12,780 nucleotides of DNA from Burkholderiaceae bacterium (GTDB lineage: Bacteria > Pseudomonadota > Gammaproteobacteria > Burkholderiales > Burkholderiaceae): NCBI GenBank assembly GCA_022701965.1, contig JAKONL010000072.1, positions 1-12,780 on the forward strand, in the 5' to 3' direction. Of the stretch, positions 7,171-12,780 are shown in pieces. Under the pieces are notes generated by a model. It had not been told where the DNA came from, did not search any database, and saw only the letters and a list, made by a program, of their open reading frames with translations. The stretch's first letter is position 1, and each line of letters begins with the position of its first letter. Both the position numbers and the translations under genes were made by a program.

Positions 7171-9569
7171 TAAAACGAAGTACCGATCTGGAATTGGAAA
7201 CTCTGAACTCTGTCTTTATAGATCGGGTGAGCCGGATCGGACAAGTCGTCCTCTTTCTGCGAGCGAACAGGCTTCGCGATGGCGACGCGCAACGGCCCGA
7301 GCGGAGAAACCCAGCTGATGCCAACGCCGACGGAGGCACGCAGGCGCTGCTGCGCCTTCCACTGGGCATCGGACTGAGTGGAACGCTCGGTGAATACGTT
7401 GCCGACGTCGAAGAAGCTGTAGAGCCGCAAGGTCCGGTCGTTGCCCGCGCCCGGGAACGGGGTGCTCAATTCCACGTTGAAGATCGCCTTGCGCGTACCA
7501 CCCAGGGCAGCTTGCGTCACAGAGTCACGCGGACCCAAGGAATTCTGTTCGAAGCCGCGAATCGATCCCAGGCCACCCGCATAGAAATTCTTGAAGATCG
7601 GATAGGTCGTGCTCTCGAGCGCCTTGCCGTACCCCAGTTCGCCGTTGAGGGCGAGGGTGTATTGCTTGTTCAGCGGGAAGTATTGTTGTGCCTGATAGCT
7701 GGTCTTCACGTACTTCAGGTCGCCACCGACGCCCCACTCGACGTTCGCGCGCTGCAGCCGGCCCATCGTGGGTACCAGGGCGCTGTCGCGATCGTCGCGC
7801 GCCCAGCCGATGGTCAGCGGCAATCCCCATTTGCTGTCGTCGGTGCAACTCGTGATGATGCCGGCAGCGCTCAGCTGGCAACCGAAATAATCGCGATAGG
7901 CCTGGGGCGTATTGGCCGCGACGATGGTTCCCGGCTTGAAATTGAAGCGCTCGAGGCCGGCACCGAAGAACACGGTGTCGACTTCGCTGAACGGCACGCC
8001 GAACTTGACCGAGCCGCCTTCGCTGACCAGCGAGTAATCGCCGTCCTTCGTGTAGTACGGGCGCGTCGTCTGATGGAAGATGCTGAAGGTCCGGGAGATG
8101 CCGTCCTTGGTGAAATAGGGATCGGTCGCGGTCAGCGAGATCGTGCGGTAGTACTTGCTGGTGTTGACCTGCAAGCCGAGGAAGTTGCCCGACCCGAACA
8201 CGTTCTCCTGCGAGATGCCGAAGGTCAGGGAAACCTTGTCGGCACTCGAGAAGCCGGCGCCCAGCTGCAGCGAGCCGGTCGGCTTCTCGACGACCGTGAC
8301 GGTCAGGTCCACCTGATCGGGCGATCCGGCGACTTCCTGCGTGTCGATGTTCACTTCGGTGAAGAACCCCAGGCGATCGAGCCGATCGCGCGACAGCTTG
8401 ATCTTGTCGCCGTCGTACCAGGACGCCTCGTACTGCCGGAACTCGCGGCGAACGACTTCGTCACGCGTCCGGTTGTTTCCACCGACGCTCAATCGCCGCA
8501 CGTAGACGCGTCGGGACGGCTCCGCCTGCATCGTGATCAGAACGCGGTTGTTCGTACGGTCGATCTCCGGGCGTGCCTCGACGCGAGCGAATGCGTATCC
8601 GAAAGTCCCGAAATAATCGGTGAAGGCCTTGGTCGTCGCGGTGATCTGCTCGCCGTTGTAGGGCTCGCCGGGCTTGATCGTCACCAGCGACTTGAATTCG
8701 TCGTCCCGGCCCAGATAGTTGCCGTCGAGCTTGACCCCGGCGACAGTGAATTTCTCGCCTTCGGTGACGTTGACGGTCACCGTCAGGTCCTGGCGGTCCG
8801 GCGAGATCGCGACCTGCGTGGAGTCGATGCGGAATTCGAGATAGCCGCGCCGCAGGTAGTACGAGCGAACCGTCTCCAGGTCGGCATTGAGCTTGGTGCG
8901 GGAATACTGGTTCGACTTGGTGTACCAGCTCATCCAGCCGCCGCTGTCCTGGTCGAAAAGATCGAGCAGCGTCGATTCGCTGAACGCCTTGTTGCCGACG
9001 ATCCGGACTTCGCGGATCCGGGCCGGCTCGCCTTCGGTGACCGTGAACGTCAGGTTGACCCGGTTGCGTTCGATCGGCGTGACGGTGGTGACGACCTCGG
9101 CGTTGTAGAGGCTGCGGCTGATGTACTGGCGCTTGAGCTCCTGCTCCGCCCTGTCCGCGAGTGCCTTGTCGTAGGGGCGTCCGTCTGTCAGCCCGACCTC
9201 GCGCAGTGCCTTCTGCAACGCCGCCTTGTCGAATTCCTTCGTGCCCACGAAGTCGACGTCGGCAACCGTCGGCCGCTCCTCGACGATCACGACCAGCACG
9301 TTGCCGCTGACGTCCAGTCGCACATCCTTGAACAGGCCCAGGTCGAACACCGCGCGGATGGCGGCGGAACCCCGCTCGTCGCTGTAGGTATCGCCGACGC
9401 GCAACGGAAGCGACGCGAAGATGGTGCCGGGTTCGACACGCTGCAAACCTTCGACACGGATATCCCGAACCGTGAACGGCTCCACTGCCCACGCGGAAGT
9501 CGCGGCCAGCGCGCTTGCGATCACGGCTGCCACGCCGCGCAGTCGGAAGCGTTTGTTTGTTGTGTTCAT
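7170..9569 (-). CDS. bamA: Outer membrane protein assembly factor BamA
   Basis: Central subunit of the BAM complex (Omp85 family), which folds and inserts beta-barrel proteins into the outer membrane. The start MNTTNKRFRLRG leads a signal peptide with predicted cleavage after SAWA (residue 28). Five POTRA repeats span about residues 29-430, for example FTVRDIRVEGLQRVEPGTI, ARIREVRIVGNKAF and RRVYVRRLSVGGNNRT. The 16-stranded barrel fills the rest. The lumenal loop-6 motif appears as IRGF (670-673) in GGLGSIRGFEQNS, and the protein ends in Phe (FQFQIGTSF), the usual outer-membrane barrel ending. At 799 residues it is close to E. coli (810). Two cysteines, 564 and 575, lie in a predicted surface loop, not at the loop-6 position of the E. 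coli pair. The 37-bp gap after rseP holds only a small 5-bp GC inverted repeat (9582-9586 with 9596-9600) and no clear Shine-Dalgarno. The signal peptide fixes the start. Confidence 0.97.
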   Translation of the reverse strand: MNTTNKRFRLRGVAAVIASALAATSAWAVEPFTVRDIRVEGLQRVEPGTIFASLPLRVGDTYSDERGSAAIRAVFDLGLFKDVRLDVSGNVLVVIVEERPTVADVDFVGTKEFDKAALQKALREVGLTDGRPYDKALADRAEQELKRQYISRSLYNAEVVTTVTPIERNRVNLTFTVTEGEPARIREVRIVGNKAFSESTLLDLFDQDSGGWMSWYTKSNQYSRTKLNADLETVRSYYLRRGYLEFRIDSTQVAISPDRQDLTVTVNVTEGEKFTVAGVKLDGNYLGRDDEFKSLVTIKPGEPYNGEQITATTKAFTDYFGTFGYAFARVEARPEIDRTNNRVLITMQAEPSRRVYVRRLSVGGNNRTRDEVVRREFRQYEASWYDGDKIKLSRDRLDRLGFFTEVNIDTQEVAGSPDQVDLTVTVVEKPTGSLQLGAGFSSADKVSLTFGISQENVFGSGNFLGLQVNTSKYYRTISLTATDPYFTKDGISRTFSIFHQTTRPYYTKDGDYSLVSEGGSVKFGVPFSEVDTVFFGAGLERFNFKPGTIVAANTPQAYRDYFGCQLSAAGIITSCTDDSKWGLPLTIGWARDDRDSALVPTMGRLQRANVEWGVGGDLKYVKTSYQAQQYFPLNKQYTLALNGELGYGKALESTTYPIFKNFYAGGLGSIRGFEQNSLGPRDSVTQAALGGTRKAIFNVELSTPFPGAGNDRTLRLYSFFDVGNVFTERSTQSDAQWKAQQRLRASVGVGISWVSPLGPLRVAIAKPVRSQKEDDLSDPAHPIYKDRVQSFQFQIGTSF

Positions 9570-9606
9570 GTGTGAAATGGACCGGCGAAAGAAAGGCCGG
9601 CGATAG

Positions 9607-10974
9607 TTAACCAAGAAGGCGGTGAACGTCGTTGAAAAGAGCAATCGACATCATCACCAGCAAGAGTGCGACGCCACCTCGTTGAAGCCGCTCCATCCAG
9701 GCGTCGGAGACGCTTTTGCCAGTCACACCCTCCCAAAGATAATACATCAGGTGCCCCCCATCGAGGACCGGCAGAGGCATAAGGTTCAGAACTCCGAGAC
9801 TCACGCTGATGAGGGCAAGAAAGATCAAGTATTGGGTCAGTCCGAGGCTCGCCGACTTGCCCGCGTAGTCCGCGATCGTGAGGGGTCCGCTGAGGTTCTT
9901 GAGCGATGCCTCGCCGATCACCATCTTGCCCATCATCTTGGCCGTCAGTGCCGAAACCTCCCATGTCCGGACGGCGCCTTTCCAGAGCCCGTCGACCGGT
10001 CCCTGCCTCACCGTGACCATCTCGGGCGGTGCGCCGACGTAGGCGCCGACGCGGCCGACCTTCGCGCCCGCATCGTCAGCAACGTCGGGCAGGACGTCGA
10101 CCACCATCGTCCGGCCGTCGCGCTCGATCTGCCAGGATTGGCGCAGCGGCTGCCCGCCTTCGACCGAGCCGCGGATCCGTTCGCGCAACTGCTGGCCGTC
10201 GATGATGGCGGTCCCGCCGATGGCGCGCACCAGATCGCCCTGGCGGAGTCCGGCGCGCTCGGCGGCACCGCCGGCGACCAATTCGCCGAGAGACGGCCGC
10301 GTCATCGGCGACAGGATCCCGATCTTGCGGAACATCGTCGCGTCGGCATCCTTCGCCTCGATACGGCTCAGCGGCAGGACGATCTGGCGGGTCGTGCCCG
10401 GCGCCGCATCGATCTGCAGCGTCAGGTCGCGGCCGTCGAGCGCGCCGCGCGTCATGCGCCAGAGCAGGTCCTCGAACGAATCCACCGCATCCAGCCTGCC
10501 GTCGAAGCCGGCCCGCACGACGCGCTCGCCACCCCGAAGCCCTGCCTCCTCGGCCAGGGATGCGACCACGGGGCGAGCCAGAACGGCCACCGGCTCCGGC
10601 ACTCCGATCCAGCCGACGACGGCATACAGCGCGACAGCCAGCAGCAGGTTGGCCGCCGGACCGGCCGCCACGATGGCCGCGCGCGAACGCAGCGGCTGGG
10701 TGTTGAAGGCGAGATGCCGCTCCGCGGGCGCGACGTCGCCTTCGCGTTCGTCGAGCATCTTGACGTAGCCGCCGAGCGGGAACGCACCGATGACGAATTC
10801 GGTGTCCTGCCCGGGTCGCTGATTCTTCGGCTTCCAGCGCACCAGGGTCTTGCCGAATCCGACCGAGAAACGAAGCACCTTCACGCCGCACGCGACAGCC
10901 ACGCGGTAGTGCCCGTATTCATGGACGGCGATGAGCAGACCCAGCGCCACGACGAAAGCAACGACAGTCAGCAT
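9607..10974 (-). CDS. rseP: Site-2 intramembrane zinc metalloprotease RseP
   Basis: Inner-membrane protease that makes the second cut in anti-sigma factor RseA after DegS, releasing sigma E during envelope stress; the family also clears remnant signal peptides. The 455-residue protein starts in the first membrane helix. This helix carries the zinc motif HEYGH (His18, Glu19, His22). The third ligand is Asp405 in LNLMPLPVLDGGH. Membrane segments are expected at about 1-25, 95-120, 375-395 and 432-452. Between the second and third lie two PDZ domains, about 130-210 and 225-310 (ERAGLRQGDLVRAIGG is a clear second PDZ). The ATG at 10974 has a GAGG nine bases upstream and lies 27 bp after the dxr stop. 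Its place before bamA is standard and links stress signalling to barrel assembly. RseA and DegS are not in the window. Confidence 0.96.
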   Translation of the reverse strand: MLTVVAFVVALGLLIAVHEYGHYRVAVACGVKVLRFSVGFGKTLVRWKPKNQRPGQDTEFVIGAFPLGGYVKMLDEREGDVAPAERHLAFNTQPLRSRAAIVAAGPAANLLLAVALYAVVGWIGVPEPVAVLARPVVASLAEEAGLRGGERVVRAGFDGRLDAVDSFEDLLWRMTRGALDGRDLTLQIDAAPGTTRQIVLPLSRIEAKDADATMFRKIGILSPMTRPSLGELVAGGAAERAGLRQGDLVRAIGGTAIIDGQQLRERIRGSVEGGQPLRQSWQIERDGRTMVVDVLPDVADDAGAKVGRVGAYVGAPPEMVTVRQGPVDGLWKGAVRTWEVSALTAKMMGKMVIGEASLKNLSGPLTIADYAGKSASLGLTQYLIFLALISVSLGVLNLMPLPVLDGGHLMYYLWEGVTGKSVSDAWMERLQRGGVALLLVMMSIALFNDVHRLLG

Positions 10975-11001
10975 GCGGGAAACCTCGAAGAAGGGAAAAG
11001 G

Positions 11002-12195
11002 TCAGGCGGTGAAGCGCCTTACGGCGGCCCGTGCGGCAGACCGTGCCGCCAGGTCGATGGCGAGCAGGTCTTCCAGCGTCGCCGGCTTGGAGGGAAGCAC
11101 GCGGGCCAAAGTTTCGACGTTGACCGCATGGATGCGATCGAACCGCAGGCGACGATCCAGGAAGGCTTCCACGGCGATCTCGTTCGCCGCGTTCAGGACC
11201 GCCGTGGTGCCGGGTGCGGCCGCCAACGCCGACCAGGCGAGTCCCAGCCCCGGAAACAGCGCGGCATCGGGTTCGGTGAAAGTCCACGCATTCATCCGAC
11301 TGAAATCCAGACGCTGCGCCCCGCTCTCGATGCGGTCGGGCCAGGCCAGGCCGACAGCGATCGGAACGCGCATGTCGGGCGTGCCGAGCTGGGCGATCAC
11401 GGACGCATCGCTGAACTGCACCATCGAATGCACCACGCTCTGGGGATGGATCACCACCTCGATCTGTTCGGGCGAGACGCCGAACAGGAAGCGTGCCTCG
11501 ATCACCTCCAGGGCCTTGTTCATCATGGTGGCCGAATCGACCGATATCTTGCGGCCCATGACCCAGTTCGGATGCGCGCAGGCCTGCTCGGGCGTGACGT
11601 CGGCGAGCGTCTCCGGCGCACGTGTGCGGAACGGTCCGCCGGAGGCCGTGAGGATGATCTTGTCGATTCGCCGCGCCCAGGTCGACGGGTCCTCCGGCAA
11701 GGCCTGGAAGATCGCCGAGTGCTCGCTGTCGATCGGCAGCAGTGCCGCACCGCCCTCGCGCACTGCACGCATGAAGAGTTCGCCGCCGACGACCAGCGCC
11801 TCCTTGTTGGCCAGCATCAGCCGCTTGCCGGTACGCGCGGCAGCCAGGCACGGCCCGAGTCCCGCAGCGCCGACGATCGCGGCCATCACCGCATCGACCT
11901 CGTCATGCGAGGCGATCGTCTCTAGCGCGCCCGCACCGGTCAGCACGCGCGTCGACAGCCCATTGCTCGAGAGCTTTTCCTCGAGCAGGGCTGCATGCGG
12001 TGCGCTCGCCATGACGGCGAAACGCGGCACGAACCGGACGCATTGCGCCAGCATCTCGTCCACCTTCGTCGCGGCCGAGAGCGCGAACACTTCGAAGCGC
12101 TCCGGATGTCGCGCGATGACGTCGAGCGTATTGGCGCCCACCGAACCGGTCGAACCCAATACGGTGATCCGCTGTCTGCGGGCGTGGTGGGACAT
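11002..12195 (-). CDS. dxr: 1-deoxy-D-xylulose 5-phosphate reductoisomerase
   Basis: Second enzyme of the MEP isoprenoid pathway, turning DXP into 2-C-methyl-D-erythritol 4-phosphate with NADPH and a divalent metal. Products feed undecaprenyl phosphate and quinones. Visible features are the NADPH loop ITVLGSTGSVGANTL (about 10-24), LANKEALVVGG, the metal-binding Asp156 and Glu158 in PIDSEHSAIFQAL, TASGGPFR, and GRKISVDSATMMNKALEVIE with Asn226, Lys227 and Glu230. At 397 residues it matches E. coli (398). I chose the ATG at 12195 (MSHHARRQRITVLG); a GTG two codons earlier at 12201 would also work. The gap to cdsA upstream is 19 bp. The metal and substrate residues named here are intact, so the enzyme should be active and of the fosmidomycin-target class. 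Confidence 0.96.
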   Translation of the reverse strand: MSHHARRQRITVLGSTGSVGANTLDVIARHPERFEVFALSAATKVDEMLAQCVRFVPRFAVMASAPHAALLEEKLSSNGLSTRVLTGAGALETIASHDEVDAVMAAIVGAAGLGPCLAAARTGKRLMLANKEALVVGGELFMRAVREGGAALLPIDSEHSAIFQALPEDPSTWARRIDKIILTASGGPFRTRAPETLADVTPEQACAHPNWVMGRKISVDSATMMNKALEVIEARFLFGVSPEQIEVVIHPQSVVHSMVQFSDASVIAQLGTPDMRVPIAVGLAWPDRIESGAQRLDFSRMNAWTFTEPDAALFPGLGLAWSALAAAPGTTAVLNAANEIAVEAFLDRRLRFDRIHAVNVETLARVLPSKPATLEDLLAIDLAARSAARAAVRRFTA

Positions 12196-12214
12196 GCTCA
12201 CTGAGAGGCGCGGC

Positions 12215-12780
12215 TCAGCGCGCGGACAACGATGCGAGCATCATGGCGATCGGCATCGCGGGCAGCAGCGCATCGATGCGGTCGAGCACGCCACCGTGAC
12301 CGGGCAGCAGGCCGCTGCTGTCCTTGGCACCCGCACTGCGCTTGACCAGCGACTCGACGAGATCGCCCACGACGCTCATCGCGGCCATGAAGACGACGCC
12401 CAGCAGCAGCAGCCACCAGCCCTGCAGCGCCAGCCGCGAGTAGAGGCTGGCAACGGTCGCCTGCAGCGACGCATCGGCCCATGTCCAGACGATGCCCAGC
12501 ACGACGACGCCCGCCATCCCGCCCCACACGCCATCCCAGCTCTTGCCGGGACTGATCGATGGCGCGAGCTTGCTCCGCGTGAACCTGAGACCGAACGCCC
12601 GCCCGGCGAAATAGGCGCACACGTCGGCCGTCCAGACGAGCGCCAGGATCGAGAGCAGGAAGTTGATGCCGCCCGCGCGTGCCTGCACCGCCGCGAGCCA
12701 TGCCACCCACAGCGCGAGCAGTCCACCCACCAGGCGGAGTCCGCGCGGGATCTTTGGCCAGCCGGGTACGGCACCACGCA
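12215..12780 (-). CDS. cdsA: Phosphatidate cytidylyltransferase, C-terminal part (cut by window edge)
   Basis: Inner-membrane enzyme that makes CDP-diacylglycerol from phosphatidic acid and CTP, the branch point for all phospholipids. About 187 residues of a family usually near 270-300 are visible; the frame is open through base 12780, so the start lies outside. Several hydrophobic membrane segments can be seen (LLALWVAWLAAV, FLLSILALVWTADVCAYFAG, GWWLLLLGVVFMAAMSVVGD). The family residues SPGKSWDGVWGG and the PROSITE-type CdsA signature (SLVKRSAGAKDSS followed by GHGGVLDRID) are intact. The protein ends SLSAR. It lies upstream of dxr in the widespread cdsA-dxr-rseP-bamA order. Confidence 0.95.
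   Translation of the reverse strand, partial: RGAVPGWPKIPRGLRLVGGLLALWVAWLAAVQARAGGINFLLSILALVWTADVCAYFAGRAFGLRFTRSKLAPSISPGKSWDGVWGGMAGVVVLGIVWTWADASLQATVASLYSRLALQGWWLLLLGVVFMAAMSVVGDLVESLVKRSAGAKDSSGLLPGHGGVLDRIDALLPAMPIAMMLASLSAR

Noticed and set aside
7194..9575. A 793-codon open frame on the plus strand, antisense to nearly all of bamA.
   Set aside because: It mirrors bamA and its composition (Arg, Asp, Val, Leu rich, no recognisable motif) is what GC-rich codon use gives on the opposite strand. BamA itself has signal peptide, POTRA repeats and barrel motifs.
9582..9600. Possible hairpin between rseP and bamA.
   Set aside because: Only a 5-bp GC stem with a nine-base loop and no U-tract; too weak to call a terminator or regulator.
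9622..11925. A 767-codon plus-strand open frame across rseP and dxr.
   Set aside because: Same explanation: His/Arg/Asp-rich shadow of two intact enzymes with all catalytic residues on the minus strand.
1..12780. Search by eye for a new defence, mobile or biosynthetic system, CRISPR repeats, IS ends or tRNA genes.
   Set aside because: Every gene belongs to a well-known housekeeping family with its usual length and motifs, and intergenic space is minimal. Nothing supports a novel system here.

Overview
This is a GC-rich (roughly two-thirds G+C by eye) chromosomal segment of a Gram-negative bacterium, most likely a betaproteobacterium of the order Burkholderiales. The evidence is the gene order cdsA-dxr-rseP-bamA-skp-lpxD-fabZ-lpxA-lpxB-rnhB, the style of the proteins (for example a CarA beginning [18 protein letters not shown]) and a codon usage with strong G/C third positions. 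A bulky residue in LpxA hints at a lipid A with short acyl chains, as in the Comamonadaceae and Rubrivivax side of the order; that placement is inference.

All thirteen genes lie on the minus strand, so transcription runs from high to low coordinates. From right to left: the 3' end of cdsA (phospholipid precursor), dxr (isoprenoid precursor), rseP (site-2 protease), bamA and skp (outer-membrane protein assembly), lpxD, fabZ, lpxA and lpxB (lipid A and fatty acid synthesis), rnhB (RNase HII) and a TrmH/SpoU-family RNA methyltransferase. Gaps are 6 to 37 bp, and three junctions touch or overlap (bamA/skp by 1 bp, lpxB/rnhB by about 29 bp, carA/carB by 8 bp). No terminator or convincing promoter was seen inside this block, so it looks like one long envelope-biogenesis operon. 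Its products build the outer membrane: CdsA and Dxr feed phospholipid and isoprenoid carrier synthesis, LpxA/LpxD/LpxB with FabZ make the lipid A disaccharide, Skp and BamA deliver and insert beta-barrel proteins, and RseP serves envelope stress signalling.

After the methyltransferase comes the only sizeable intergenic stretch (about 146 bp, 1551-1696). It holds a strong sigma70-type promoter and a leader with inverted and direct repeats, followed by carA and the first 118 codons of carB (carbamoyl phosphate synthetase, for arginine and pyrimidines). This is a separate transcription unit placed next to the envelope operon. I saw no mobile elements, CRISPR arrays, tRNA or rRNA genes, and nothing resembling an accessory or unknown system. 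The region is ordinary housekeeping; the points worth a second look are small ones: the car leader, the LpxA chain-length residue, a BamA cysteine pair and an RNase HII tail.
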